This document shows positions 45,378 through 54,151 of a stretch of 64,000 nt of DNA, one piece after another. The stretch spans positions 62,001 through 126,000 of the forward strand of contig NZ_FTPD01000015.1 of the NCBI RefSeq assembly GCF_900156895.1, given 5' to 3'. Position 1 is the stretch's first letter; each line of letters begins with the position of its first letter. The position numbers were made by a program, and so were the translations under genes. Below the pieces are notes generated by a model. The model worked only from the letters and a program-made list of their open reading frames with translations, made no database searches and was not told the origin of the DNA. Origin of the DNA: Mesorhizobium prunaredense (GTDB taxonomy: Bacteria > Pseudomonadota > Alphaproteobacteria > Rhizobiales > Rhizobiaceae).

Positions 45378-45824
45378 ATTAAACAAGAGCTGCCCTGGGA
45401 CAACCCGCGTTTTCGCAACTGGGTCGCGGTGGCGCGCGCCTGTCATGTGCTGGAGCGCACGCTGGCAGTGAAGCTAGCGCCGCTGGACCTGAAGCCGGCG
45501 CAGCTCGACGTGCTGATGAACCTTTATCGCCATCCCGGCATGTCGCAGCACGATCTCGCCCGCCGGCTGCTGGTCGGCCGCTCCAACATCACCATGCTGC
45601 TGCCGCAACTCGAGACACGCGGCCTGCTGCGCCGCGAAGGCGATCAGAAGGACAAGCGCGTGCTGCGCCTGACCCTGACCGAAGCCGGCACGGAACTGCT
45701 GATGCAAGCGCTGAAGGTCCATATGGCGCTGATCGAGAAAGCGATGAGCCAGTCGACGCCGGAGCAATGCGACATGATCGGCGAGCAGATGCGCAAGATT
45801 GCCGACGTGCTTAGGGAAGCGTGA
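45372..45824 (+). CDS. MarR family transcriptional regulator
   Basis: A 150-residue winged-helix regulator: recognition region SQHDLARRLLVGRSNITMLLPQLE and wing with GDQKDKRVLRLTLTEAG are standard MarR features. Such dimers bind palindromes and release on small phenolic or lipid ligands. It probably represses itself and the divergent alpha/beta hydrolase gene through the two palindromes at 45344-45377, one of which overlaps its start codon. Confidence 0.93.
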   Translation: MNIKQELPWDNPRFRNWVAVARACHVLERTLAVKLAPLDLKPAQLDVLMNLYRHPGMSQHDLARRLLVGRSNITMLLPQLETRGLLRREGDQKDKRVLRLTLTEAGTELLMQALKVHMALIEKAMSQSTPEQCDMIGEQMRKIADVLREA

Positions 45825-45829
45825 CTGGA

Positions 45830-45905
45830 GCATCGGACCCAAAAGCCCGCCCTCGGGCCCGACCCTGGGGTGGAAAAGCGATCCGCTCACCACATCGACT
45901 TCTTT
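45830..45905. repeat. Intergenic repeat fragment related to the module in the 25.7 kb element
   Basis: Contains CCCTCGGGCCCGACCCTGGG (45850-45869), which matches 25688-25707 at 19 of 20 positions. Lies between the marR-type gene and the convergent DUF971 gene. Confidence 0.55.
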
Positions 45906-45929
45906 GCGCGCTCCGGGCCAGGGCCAGAG

Positions 45930-46283
45930 CTACCGATCGCGGCTTAGCCCCTTCTCTTCCAGCTCGGCGAGATAGGCGGCCCAGCGTGCGTCCTTCTCAT
46001 GGCCCAGCGTATACAGGTAATTCCAGGTGAAGATGCCGGTATCGTGAAAATCGTCGAAGGTGATGCGGACGGCATAGTTGCCGACCGGTTCGATCTTCAG
46101 GACTTGAACGTTGCGCTTGCCGGGAACGGTTACGCGCTGTTCGGGCGAATGGCCCTGCACTTCGGCCGAGGGCGAGGCCACCCGCAGCAGCTCCGCCGGC
46201 AGCTCGAACGGCTGATGGCCAGAGAACGTCACGGTAAGCAGCCTGCGGTCCTTCGAGACCCTGAGTTCCTTCGGCGCCGTCAT
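45930..46283 (-). CDS. DUF971 (gamma-butyrobetaine hydroxylase N-terminal-like) protein
   Basis: A 117-residue protein of the DUF971 family (ELRVSKDRRLLTVTFSGHQP, FELPAELLRV, VGNYAVRITFDDFHDTGIFT, WNYLYTLG). This small domain also occurs at the N-terminus of gamma-butyrobetaine hydroxylase, where it binds zinc; the stand-alone bacterial form is often linked to iron-sulfur or molybdenum cofactor genes. Its position next to moaA (divergent) fits that association. Function unproven. Confidence 0.9.
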   Translation of the reverse strand: MTAPKELRVSKDRRLLTVTFSGHQPFELPAELLRVASPSAEVQGHSPEQRVTVPGKRNVQVLKIEPVGNYAVRITFDDFHDTGIFTWNYLYTLGHEKDARWAAYLAELEEKGLSRDR

Positions 46284-46418
46284 GGTGATAGGTTCCGCAT
46301 CATCTGTCCTTACGCCGCTTCGCGTAGCGGGAAAAGGCCGCTTCGAACTTCCGACACGATCTGTCGGCGGCGCGATGTTGCCCAGGATCGAAACTTCTTA
46401 TCTTGAATGGCAGGTTGG

Positions 46419-46462
46419 ATCGTATCACATAGCCATATATATCGTATCACATAGCCATATAT
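46419..46462. repeat. Perfect 22-base tandem repeat in the moaA leader
   Basis: Two identical 22-base units, each starting ATCGTATCACATAGCC and ending ATATAT (46419-46440 and 46441-46462), in an AT-rich patch 37 bases before moaA. Each unit contains a TATAT-like -10 candidate, so the duplication may double a promoter element or a regulator site. Confidence 0.9.
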
Positions 46463-46498
46463 AACGAAGCCGTTCGCAGCCACGGGAAACGCACCAGC

Positions 46499-47494
46499 AT
46501 GTACATGATCGATCCTTTTGGTCGCACGATCAGCTATCTGCGCGTTTCGGTCACCGACCGCTGCGACTTCCGCTGCACCTATTGCATGGCCGAGGACATG
46601 GCGTTCCTTCCCAAGAAGGATTTGCTGTCGCTGGAAGAGCTCGACCGGCTATGCACGGTTTTCGTCGAAAAGGGCGTCAGGAAACTGCGTCTTACCGGCG
46701 GCGAGCCGCTGGTGCGCAAGAACATCATGCATCTGGTGCGCCAGATTTCGCGTCATCTCGAAAGCGGCGCACTGGAAGAATTGACGCTGACCACCAACGG
46801 CTCGCAGCTTTCGCGCTTTGCCGCTGAGCTCGCCGATTGCGGGGTCAAGCGGATCAACGTCTCGCTGGACACGCTGGACCCGGAAAAATTCCGTCAGATT
46901 ACCCGCTGGGGCAATCTCGACAAGGTCATGGATGGCATCGACGCCGCGCAGGCAGCGGGGCTGAAGGTGAAGCTCAATGCGGTGGCGCTGAAGGATTTCA
47001 ATGACGCCGAGCTGCCTGAGATGCTGCGCTGGGCGCACGGCCGCGGCATGGAGTTGACGGTCATCGAAACCATGCCGATGGGCGAGATCGACGCCGACCG
47101 AACCGACCAGTATCTGCCGCTGTCGCTGCTGCGCGCAGCACTTGAGCGGCAGTTCACGCTGACCGACATCCCCTACAAGACCGGTGGTCCGGCCCGCTAC
47201 GTCCACGTCGCCGAGACCGGCGGCAGGCTCGGCTTCATCACGCCGATGACACATAATTTTTGCGAAAGCTGCAACCGCGTCCGGCTGACCTGCACCGGCA
47301 CGCTCTATATGTGCCTCGGCCAGGAAGATGCCGCCGACCTGCGCGCACCGTTGCGTGCATCCGAAGGCAACGAACTGGTCGCCGACGCCATTGATGAAGC
47401 CATTGGCCGCAAGCCGAAGGGCCATGATTTCATCATCGACCGCCGCACCAACCGTCCATCGGTATCGCGGCACATGAGCGTCACCGGCGGCTGA
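46499..47494 (+). CDS. moaA: GTP 3',8-cyclase (molybdenum cofactor biosynthesis protein A)
   Basis: A 331-residue radical-SAM enzyme performing the first step of molybdopterin synthesis from GTP. The N-terminal cluster motif is CDFRCTYC (Cys22, 26, 29); the C-terminal cluster cysteines are in [20 protein letters not shown]; it ends in the required Gly-Gly. The start follows a leader with a 22-base tandem repeat; ATG 46505 is an alternative. It heads a molybdenum-cofactor group with mobA remnant and mobB downstream, interrupted by a transporter gene. Confidence 0.96.
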   Translation: MYMIDPFGRTISYLRVSVTDRCDFRCTYCMAEDMAFLPKKDLLSLEELDRLCTVFVEKGVRKLRLTGGEPLVRKNIMHLVRQISRHLESGALEELTLTTNGSQLSRFAAELADCGVKRINVSLDTLDPEKFRQITRWGNLDKVMDGIDAAQAAGLKVKLNAVALKDFNDAELPEMLRWAHGRGMELTVIETMPMGEIDADRTDQYLPLSLLRAALERQFTLTDIPYKTGGPARYVHVAETGGRLGFITPMTHNFCESCNRVRLTCTGTLYMCLGQEDAADLRAPLRASEGNELVADAIDEAIGRKPKGHDFIIDRRTNRPSVSRHMSVTGG

Positions 47495-47629
47495 TCTTCC
47501 TGGTCGCACCGCCGAAATAGATCCTGCCGCTCTTGCGAGAAGGTTGTAACGAGCCGCCGAAGGCCGTGGACCAGCCCTTTGACGTTGCTGTTTTGTGGCC
47601 GGCTGGTAGAGGCTTGATGCAGGACCACA

Positions 47630-48562
47630 GTGGTAACGCCTTTGCTTTTTTCCCCAAATCTTCGCGGTGCACTGTTCATGGTGGTGGCCATGAGTGGTTT
47701 CACCCTCAACGACGCGATCACCAAAGTCGCGTCGGAATCCATGAACATGGCGCAGGTCATGCTGATCCGCGGCGCCTTCGCTTCGCTTTTCGTAGGCCTG
47801 CTTGCCTGGCAGCGCGGTGCGCTTGCCCTGCCCGGCTCGATGCTGCAGCCGATGGTGGCGATACGCGTGATCGGCGAAGCCGGCGCTACCGCGTCGTTTC
47901 TCATCGCCCTTGCCCATCTGCCGATTGCCAACGTCTCGGCCGTGCTGCAGGCGCTGCCGCTGGCGGTGACGATGGGCGCAGCACTTGTGTTCAAGGAAGG
48001 CGTCGGCTGGCGGCGCTGGCTGGCCATCGCCATTGGCTTTGCCGGCGTGCTGATCATCGTGCGGCCCGGCTTCGAGGGGTTCAGCATCTATTCGCTGCTG
48101 GCGCTGGCCTGTGTCGCCTGTTGTGCGGTGCGTGACCTCGCCACCAAGCGGATACCGCAAGCCATTCCGACATTGCTGGTGTCGACCACCACGGCAGTCG
48201 CCATGACAATGCTCGGCGCCGCGTTGCTTTTGCCGATGGGTGGGTGGACCCCTATGACGGGAGAAAGCACGGGGTCGCTGGCAATGGCGGCAGTGCTCGT
48301 GGTCATCGGCTACCAGTTCATTATCATGGCGATGCGGGTGGGCGACATCTCGTTCATTGCGCCGTTCCGCTACACGGCCCTGCTCTGGTCGATCCTGCTT
48401 GGCCTGTTCATCTTCGGTGACGTTCCCGACCTGCCGATGATCCTCGGCGCCAGCGTCATCGTCGGCTCCGGCCTCTACGCACTTTACCGCGAACGGATCG
48501 TCGGCCGGCGCAAGACCGCCGCGGAAAGCGCTGGACCTGATATGGCGCCGGACGGCATATAG
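47630..48562 (+). CDS. DMT-superfamily (EamA) transporter
   Basis: A 310-residue membrane protein with ten helices in two EamA repeats (MVVAMSGFTLNDAITKVASE in the first; LACVACCAVRDLATKRIPQA at the start of the second). EamA proteins export metabolites such as amino acids or act as nucleotide-sugar/drug transporters; substrate unknown. The start is uncertain: GTG 47630 is in frame and ATG 47678 lies further in. It sits between moaA and mobB on the same strand and appears to have replaced most of mobA. Confidence 0.9.
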   Translation: MVTPLLFSPNLRGALFMVVAMSGFTLNDAITKVASESMNMAQVMLIRGAFASLFVGLLAWQRGALALPGSMLQPMVAIRVIGEAGATASFLIALAHLPIANVSAVLQALPLAVTMGAALVFKEGVGWRRWLAIAIGFAGVLIIVRPGFEGFSIYSLLALACVACCAVRDLATKRIPQAIPTLLVSTTTAVAMTMLGAALLLPMGGWTPMTGESTGSLAMAAVLVVIGYQFIIMAMRVGDISFIAPFRYTALLWSILLGLFIFGDVPDLPMILGASVIVGSGLYALYRERIVGRRKTAAESAGPDMAPDGI

Positions 48563-48599
48563 GCTTGCCGTTCGCGACGCGTGACCGCATGGACGATAG

Positions 48600-48740
48600 G
48601 CAATAACCGAAAAGATCGCCAGCATTCTGGCAGTGGAATTCCCGATGCTAACGTCGGACCATCACACACCTTTCTTCAACATCAATACACCAGACGACCT
48701 TGCCCGGGCCGAGGGTCTGTTGCAGAGCATGAAGCCATGA
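48600..48740 (+). pseudogene. mobA: 3' remnant of mobA (molybdenum cofactor guanylyltransferase)
   Basis: The last 44 or so codons before mobB read VEFPMLTSDHHTPFFNINTP then DDLARAEGLLQSMKP, the typical MobA C-terminus. A stop lies just upstream in this frame; a neighbouring frame at 48581-48600 gives RRVTAWT, also MobA-like, so a frameshift is present too. The N-terminal 150 residues including the nucleotide-binding domain are gone. The TGA overlaps the mobB start, preserving the ancestral mobA-mobB junction. Confidence 0.7.
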
Positions 48741-49246
48741 TGAGACGCGTCTTCGGTATCACCGGCTGGAAGAATTCCGGCAAGACGACACTGACCGAAA
48801 AGCTGGTCGCCGAGCTCGTCCGGCGTGGCTGGAAAGTCTCGACGGTAAAACACGCTCATCATGCCTTCGACATCGACAAACCGGGGGCGGACAGTTTTCG
48901 CCACCGGCAGGCCGGGGCCACGGAAGTCGCCATCGTGTCGGACAGGCGCTGGGCGCTGATGCACGAATTGCGCGGCGAGGACGAGCCGACGCTGGATGCG
49001 ATCCTGTCGCGGCTCGGCGCCTCCGACATCGTGCTGGTCGAAGGCTACAAGCGCGAGGCGCACAGCAAGATCGAGACGCGGCGGCTGGAAGCCAAGGACC
49101 GGGCGCCGCTTTCGGCAAACGATCCGCATATCGTCGCCATCGCCGCCGACTTCGCCATAGCCGACGAAAGCCTGCCTGTCTTCGATCTCGACGACACCAG
49201 ATCGATAGCCGACTTCATCGAGCGGGCGACAGGTTTGACGCGCTGA
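48737..49246 (+). CDS. mobB: Molybdopterin-guanine dinucleotide biosynthesis protein MobB
   Basis: A 169-residue P-loop protein: Walker A FGITGWKNSGKTTLTEKLVA at the N-terminus, VSTVKHAHHAFDIDKPGADS, and VLVEGYKREAHSKIE with the conserved Glu-Gly. It assists MobA in attaching GMP to molybdopterin. The ATG at 48737 overlaps the stop of the mobA remnant as ATGA. Its neighbour mobA is destroyed here, so a second mobA must exist elsewhere if the pathway works. Confidence 0.95.
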   Translation: MMRRVFGITGWKNSGKTTLTEKLVAELVRRGWKVSTVKHAHHAFDIDKPGADSFRHRQAGATEVAIVSDRRWALMHELRGEDEPTLDAILSRLGASDIVLVEGYKREAHSKIETRRLEAKDRAPLSANDPHIVAIAADFAIADESLPVFDLDDTRSIADFIERATGLTR

Positions 49247-49355
49247 GGGACTGCCGAAGAAGCATCGGCCGCCCCCTGTTTCCTCGTTGCCCCCCTGTTT
49301 TCCTCGGTTGTTTGCCTGCCGCAACGTCAGCATTGTCCGGGAATGCGAAACCCGC

Positions 49356-49381
49356 AAGCAACGGTTTTACGGTTGCTTTTT
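49356..49381 (+). terminator. Terminator downstream of mobB
   Basis: Arms AAGCAAC and GTTGCTT around a nine-base loop, followed by TTTTTC. Located 110 bases after mobB and 99 bases before the amino-acid ABC operon. Confidence 0.65.
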
Positions 49382-49479
49382 CTTGGGAAAGAATGGGAGT
49401 ATCGCGCCAGCGGGCGGTCAAAAGAGCCGCCCACAGAGCCGTTTGGAACGACGGCCGGGAACATACAGAGAGGACCATC

Positions 49480-50262
49480 ATGCGTACTGCACTGCGTATA
49501 GCGCTCGCCGCATCGGCGGCGCTGCTGACATTGGGCGTTGCCCAGGCTCAGGAGAAAACCTTGAGGATCGGCACGGAGGGAGCCTATCCGCCGTTCAACA
49601 ACCTGACCGCTGATGGCCAGCTCGTTGGCTTCGACATCGATATCGCCAAGGCGCTTTGCGACGAGATGAAGGTGACGTGCACTTTCGTCGCACAGGATTG
49701 GGATGGCATCATCCCGGCGCTTCAGGCCGGCAAGTTCGACGCCATCGTCGCCTCGATGTCGATCACGCCGGAGCGTGCCGAGAAGGTCGATTTCACCAAC
49801 AAATACTACAACACGCCGCCAGCGATCGCCGCGCCCAAGGACAGCGATATCAAAGGCGTGACCAAGGAGGACCTGGCCGGCAAGACGATCGGCGTGCAGG
49901 CGTCCACCACCCACTTCAATTATTCAACCAAGGCTTATGCCGACAGTACGATCAAGCCGTACCCGACCGCGCAGGAATACCAGCTCGATCTCGCCAATGG
50001 CCGCGTTGATGCGGTCAACGACGACATCACCGTTCTCGAAGGCTGGCTTGCCACGCCGGATGGCGCCTGCTGCAAGCTGATCGGTGCGATCACGCCCGAC
50101 ATCGAGATCCATGGTCCGGGTGCCGGCATCGCGGTACGCAAGGGCGATACCGCGTTGGTCAATCAGTTCAATAAGGCGATCGACGCCATCCGCGCCAACG
50201 GAAAGTACAAGGAAATCAACGACAAGTACTTCAAGTACGACGTCTACGGCGGCGAGTCCTGA
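49480..50262 (+). CDS. Polar amino-acid ABC transporter substrate-binding protein
   Basis: A 260-residue exported protein with signal peptide (GVAQAQEK, about residue 23) and the SBP family 3 pattern LRIGTEGAYPPFNNLTADGQ, VGFDIDIAKALCDEM, ALQAGKFDAIVASMSITPER, with FTNKYYNTPP for ligand contact. This is the lysine/arginine/ornithine/histidine class, ligand inferred. ATG 49480 follows CAGAGAGGACC. First gene of an operon with two permeases (114 bases, then 4-base overlap) but no ATPase gene. Confidence 0.93.
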   Translation: MRTALRIALAASAALLTLGVAQAQEKTLRIGTEGAYPPFNNLTADGQLVGFDIDIAKALCDEMKVTCTFVAQDWDGIIPALQAGKFDAIVASMSITPERAEKVDFTNKYYNTPPAIAAPKDSDIKGVTKEDLAGKTIGVQASTTHFNYSTKAYADSTIKPYPTAQEYQLDLANGRVDAVNDDITVLEGWLATPDGACCKLIGAITPDIEIHGPGAGIAVRKGDTALVNQFNKAIDAIRANGKYKEINDKYFKYDVYGGES

Positions 50263-50376
50263 TCCTTCCGGATTGACAGCGAACGGCGGGACATCCCCGC
50301 CGTTTGCGCAAGCAGCGGCGCGCCAGGGCCGACGCCGCGCTCTAAAAAAAGCCCATAGAGGAGAACAGGCAGGCGG

Positions 50377-51090
50377 ATGCAAAGCGTTTGGACGCTGCTC
50401 AGTTGGGGACCCGAAGGCTGGCTCGACGACATCGCCTATGGTGTTTTCATCACCGTTTCGCTTGCAGCCGCGACCCTGCCTCTCGGTCTGGTGATCGGCT
50501 TTCTCGTTGCGCTGGCCAAGCAATCCAACGAGCCGTCGCTGCGGCTGGCCGGCAATATCTACACCACGATCTTTCGTGGATTGCCTGAGCTGCTGACCCT
50601 GTTCATCATCTTTTACGGCGCGCAAATCGGCATCCAGCAATTGATGCGCCTGTATGACCCGACCGCCGCGGTCGAAGTGAATGCTTTTGTTTCCGGCATG
50701 ATCGCGCTCGGCGTCGTCTTCTCGTCCTACGCCAGCGAGGTCTTCCTCTCCGCGTTCCGCGCCATCCCGAAGGGACAGTATGAGGGCGGCTATTCGGTTG
50801 GCCTGTCTGGCTGGCAGACGATGCGCCTGGTGGTGCTGCCGCAGCTTATCCGTATCGCGCTGCCGGGCCTTGCCAATCTGTGGCTCATCCTGCTCAAGGA
50901 TACCGCCCTGGTTTCCGCTATCGGTCTTACCGACATATTGCGGCAAGCGGGCGTCGCCGCCCGCGTCACCAAGCACGCCTTCCTGTTTTTCGGTGTTGCC
51001 GCGCTTATTTATCTGCTCCTCGCCATCATATCGTCCTTCGGCATCAATGCGATCGAACGTGCAGTCGGCCGCCAGCAGGTGCAGCGATGA
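50377..51090 (+). CDS. Polar amino-acid ABC transporter permease (HisQ type)
   Basis: A 237-residue permease with five helices. The family docking motif SAFRAIPKGQYEGGYSVGLS near residue 125 and the RGLPELLTLFIIFYG segment near 68 are typical of HisQ/OccQ. Pairs with the HisM-type subunit that starts within its stop codon. ATG follows AGAGGAGAACAGGCAGGCGG. Confidence 0.93.
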   Translation: MQSVWTLLSWGPEGWLDDIAYGVFITVSLAAATLPLGLVIGFLVALAKQSNEPSLRLAGNIYTTIFRGLPELLTLFIIFYGAQIGIQQLMRLYDPTAAVEVNAFVSGMIALGVVFSSYASEVFLSAFRAIPKGQYEGGYSVGLSGWQTMRLVVLPQLIRIALPGLANLWLILLKDTALVSAIGLTDILRQAGVAARVTKHAFLFFGVAALIYLLLAIISSFGINAIERAVGRQQVQR

Positions 51091-51920
51091 GTGCGGCAGC
51101 AGCCGACGTGGCGACAAAAGTCGAAAAACCGCCAGCAATCCCGCACGGCTGGCCGCGCCAGCGTATTCTCGGCTACGCGCTGGTCTGTATGTGGATAGCT
51201 TTTCTCGCCGGGATTGCCGCGTACCTCATTGTCGCCTGGAACGGCGAGCTTTTCGCGAAATATGCGCCATCCTATGTGACGGGCCTGGGTGTGACGCTGT
51301 TGCTGGTCGCCATCTCGATCGTGCTTGGCGCGATCCTGTCGGTGCCGATCGCCTATGCCCGCATGTCGAAGAACCGGTTTCTTTCGGGTCTCGCCTATGC
51401 CTATGTCTATTTCTTCCGTGGCACGCCGCTGCTGGCCCAGACCTTCCTTGTCTATTACGGCGTCGGCTCCTTCCGGCCTCAGCTCGATATGATTGGCCTC
51501 TGGGGCTTTTTCCGCGAGGCGTTCAACTGTGCAATCTTCGCCTTCTCGCTCAATACTGCCGCCTATCAGGCTGAAATCCTGCGCGGCGCGATCGAGAGCG
51601 TGCCCAGGGGCCAGTGGGAGGGCGCCGCCTCGCTCGGCCTGCACAAATTGCAGACGATGTGGAAGATCATCCTGCCGCAGGCACTGATCGTGGCGCTGCG
51701 TCCCTATGGCAACGAGATCATCCTGATGATCAAGGGCTCGGCGATCGTAGCCATCATCACCGTCTATGATCTGATGGGCATCACGAAGCTCACCTATTCG
51801 CGGACTTTCGACTTCCAGTCCTATGTCTGGGCGGCGATCATTTATCTGATCATTGTCGAAACGCTGCGCCACGCAGTCGAATGGATCGAACGGCGCATTA
51901 CGATCCATCTGCAACGCTGA
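51087..51920 (+). CDS. Polar amino-acid ABC transporter permease (HisM type)
   Basis: A 277-residue permease with a hydrophilic N-terminal 30 residues, then helices, the YVYFFRGTPLLAQTFLVYYG segment and the docking motif AIESVPRGQWEGAASLGLHK near residue 175. The ATG at 51087 overlaps the upstream TGA. No ATPase gene follows: the next gene encodes an oxidoreductase, so the transporter must borrow a HisP-like ATPase from another locus. Confidence 0.92.
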   Translation: MSAAAADVATKVEKPPAIPHGWPRQRILGYALVCMWIAFLAGIAAYLIVAWNGELFAKYAPSYVTGLGVTLLLVAISIVLGAILSVPIAYARMSKNRFLSGLAYAYVYFFRGTPLLAQTFLVYYGVGSFRPQLDMIGLWGFFREAFNCAIFAFSLNTAAYQAEILRGAIESVPRGQWEGAASLGLHKLQTMWKIILPQALIVALRPYGNEIILMIKGSAIVAIITVYDLMGITKLTYSRTFDFQSYVWAAIIYLIIVETLRHAVEWIERRITIHLQR

Positions 51921-51983
51921 CTCCCATCGCTTTGCCTGATCCGCTAAGAAGGCCGGAAAACAGGATTGAAGGGATTCGAAAAC

Positions 51984-52853
51984 ATGGCATCGGTGGCATT
52001 TCTCGGTCTTGGCGTCATGGGCTATCCAATGGCCGGACATCTCAGGAACAAGGGCGGCCACGACGTTACCGTCTACAACCGCACCAAAGCAAAGGCCGAG
52101 CAATGGGTTGCCCAGCATGGCGGCACTGTTGCCAACACGCCGGCTGAGGCCGCCGACGGCAAGGACTTTGTCTTTTGCTGCGTTGGCAATGACGACGATT
52201 TGCGCGCGGTGACGATTGGAGCCGAGGGTGCGTTCCAGTCGATGAAGCAGGGAGCCATCTTCATCGACAACACTACGGCCTCGGCTGAAGTCGCGCGCGA
52301 ACTGGCGGAGAAGGCGCAAGTTCGCGGTTTTTCGTTCCTCGACGCACCGGTTTCCGGCGGCCAGGCCGGCGCCGAAAACGGCGTCCTGACCGTCATGGTC
52401 GGCGGCGAGCAGAAAGCCTTCGACAAAGCAAAACCTGTCATCGATGCCTATGCCCGCATGGTCGGGCTGATGGGCCGGGCCGGCTCGGGCCAGCTCACCA
52501 AGATGATCAACCAGATCTGCATCGCCGGTCTTGTCCAAGGGCTGGCCGAGGGCATCCATTTCGGCAAGAAAGCCGGGCTCGACATCGAAAAAGTCATCGA
52601 GGTGATCTCCAGGGGAGCGGCCGGCTCATGGCAGATGGAGAACCGCCACAAGACGATGAATGCCGGCAAATATGATTTCGGCTTCGCTGTCGACTGGATG
52701 CGCAAGGATCTCGGCATCTGCCTGGCGGAGGCCGACCGCAACGGCGCCAAGCTGCCGGTGACGGCACTTGTCGACCAGTTCTACAAGGATGTGCAGGGGA
52801 TGGGCGGCAAACGCTGGGACACGTCTTCGTTGCTGGCGCGATTGGAAAAGTAG
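51984..52853 (+). CDS. NAD(P)-dependent beta-hydroxyacid dehydrogenase (3-hydroxyisobutyrate dehydrogenase-like)
   Basis: A 289-residue enzyme with the N-terminal Rossmann motif VAFLGLGVMGYPMAGHLRNK, the substrate motif DAPVSGGQAGAENGVL (about residue 115) and the catalytic lysine in GQLTKMINQICIAG (about residue 171). Family members oxidise 3-hydroxyisobutyrate, tartronate semialdehyde (reverse) or related acids. Substrate not determined. Stands 63 bases after the amino-acid ABC permease gene and could share its transcript. Confidence 0.92.
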   Translation: MASVAFLGLGVMGYPMAGHLRNKGGHDVTVYNRTKAKAEQWVAQHGGTVANTPAEAADGKDFVFCCVGNDDDLRAVTIGAEGAFQSMKQGAIFIDNTTASAEVARELAEKAQVRGFSFLDAPVSGGQAGAENGVLTVMVGGEQKAFDKAKPVIDAYARMVGLMGRAGSGQLTKMINQICIAGLVQGLAEGIHFGKKAGLDIEKVIEVISRGAAGSWQMENRHKTMNAGKYDFGFAVDWMRKDLGICLAEADRNGAKLPVTALVDQFYKDVQGMGGKRWDTSSLLARLEK

Positions 52854-52861
52854 GTTTTGTC

Positions 52862-53563
52862 GTGGCCGAGCTTTCGCCACAATCCAGCGCCGAGGAGATT
52901 GTCGCCCATCTGCGCTCGATCGGCTCGCAGGAGAATCGCCTTGGCATGCTGCGCTTCGGCATCAAGATCGAACGTGCGCTCGGTATCCCGCATGGCGTGC
53001 AGCGGCAGATCGCCAAGAAAATCAAGCGCAACCACGAGCGTGCCTTCGAACTATGGGACTCGGGCATCATGGAAGCGCAGTTCATCGCTTCCGTCACAGC
53101 CGATCCGAATCGGTTTTCTGCTGCAGATGCAATACGATGGGCGGCGACTTTCGACTCGTGGGATATCGTCGACGGCGTCTCCGATCTCTTTGTCGATACG
53201 GATTGCTGGAAGGAGCTGATAGATGAGTTCGCGGCCGACGAACGGGAGTTCGTTCGACGCACGGCTTTTGCCATGATGGCCTGGTCGGTCGTCCACCGGA
53301 AGGAGGAGCCAGAGGCGACCTTCCTCGACTTCCTGTCGATCATCGAAGCGCAGGCCGGCGATGGCCGTAATTTTGTGAAGAAGGCGGTGAACTGGGCGCT
53401 TCGCTCTATCGGCAAGCGATCGATGAATTTGCATGGCGCTGCCCTTGCCCTGGCACAGAAGCTGGCCGGATCGACGGACAAGACGGCGCGCTGGATCGGC
53501 AAGGACGCTGCACGGGAGCTTTCCGATGCCAAGACGCTCGAGCGGCTCGCCAGGAAAGGCTGA
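52862..53563 (+). CDS. DNA alkylation repair protein (AlkD-like HEAT-repeat)
   Basis: A 233-residue all-helical protein of the DNA_alkylation (PF08713) group: SIGSQENRLGMLRFGIKIER, TFDSWDIVDGVSDLF (Trp-Asp of the AlkC/AlkD pocket), VRRTAFAMMAWSVVHRKEEP and NFVKKAVNWALRSIGKRS. AlkD relatives remove bulky or positively charged alkylated bases; many homologues are untested. Start GTG at 52862, eight bases after the previous stop, so likely in the same transcript. Confidence 0.9.
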   Translation: MAELSPQSSAEEIVAHLRSIGSQENRLGMLRFGIKIERALGIPHGVQRQIAKKIKRNHERAFELWDSGIMEAQFIASVTADPNRFSAADAIRWAATFDSWDIVDGVSDLFVDTDCWKELIDEFAADEREFVRRTAFAMMAWSVVHRKEEPEATFLDFLSIIEAQAGDGRNFVKKAVNWALRSIGKRSMNLHGAALALAQKLAGSTDKTARWIGKDAARELSDAKTLERLARKG

Positions 53564-53573
53564 CCGGAGCCAA

Positions 53574-54104
53574 ATCCGCTTTACTGAGGTGACGCGATCC
53601 ACGCGCGCCGATTTCGAGAACCTGTTCGAGCAGCCTGGCGCACCAAAATACTGCTGGTGCATGGCCTGGCGCCACCTCGAAAACCGCGAGCACGCGTCAA
53701 ACGACGCGAGGAGACGGGCCATGATGGCGCTCATCGAAGCCGGCACGCCGGTCGGTATCGTCGCCCATGCCGAAGGCAAGACCGTCGGCTGGTGCTCCGT
53801 GGCGCCGTGCGAGACCTATCGCAAGCTGTCGCAGGAGCAGGACGACAGCGAGGCGGGCGTATGGTCGATCGTCTGCTTCTTTGTGCCGAGGGCGTCGCGC
53901 GGCCGTGGACTGGCAAGCGGCCTGCTCGACGCGGCCATCGATCACGCATTCGCCAAAGGCGCCAGGACCATCAAGGCCTATCCGGTCGATCAGGCATCGC
54001 CGAGTTACCGTTTCATGGGCTTTCGACAGATGTTCGTGGCCCGCGGATTCCACGAGATCGGCATGGCCGGCTCGCGCCGGCATGTGATGCGGCTCGAACG
54101 TTGA
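53574..54104 (+). CDS. GNAT family N-acetyltransferase (start codon unusual)
   Basis: About 176 residues with the acetyl-CoA site SIVCFFVPRASRGRGLASGL and the C-terminal YRFMGFRQMFVARGF. The homologous N-terminus IRFTEVTRSTRADFENLFE appears complete, but no ATG, GTG or TTG lies at its beginning. An ATC at 53574 is preceded by CGGAG at ideal distance and 10 bases after the upstream stop; a GTG at 53589 within the conserved region is the only standard alternative. Substrate unknown. Part of the run beginning with the dehydrogenase gene. Confidence 0.75.
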   Translation: MRFTEVTRSTRADFENLFEQPGAPKYCWCMAWRHLENREHASNDARRRAMMALIEAGTPVGIVAHAEGKTVGWCSVAPCETYRKLSQEQDDSEAGVWSIVCFFVPRASRGRGLASGLLDAAIDHAFAKGARTIKAYPVDQASPSYRFMGFRQMFVARGFHEIGMAGSRRHVMRLER

Positions 54105-54151
54105 CGCAGTCGGCGACGGCAGCTTTACTCCTGTCAAATGGAGAGCACACG

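Noticed and set aside
46300..46400. tRNA-like TTCGAA-containing segment between the DUF971 gene and moaA
   Set aside because: Only a T-loop-like sequence is seen; acceptor, D and anticodon arms cannot be folded, so no tRNA is called.
46649..48625. 658-codon minus-strand frame opposite moaA and the EamA gene
   Set aside because: Spans two well-supported genes on the other strand, composition dominated by Arg, His and Gln.
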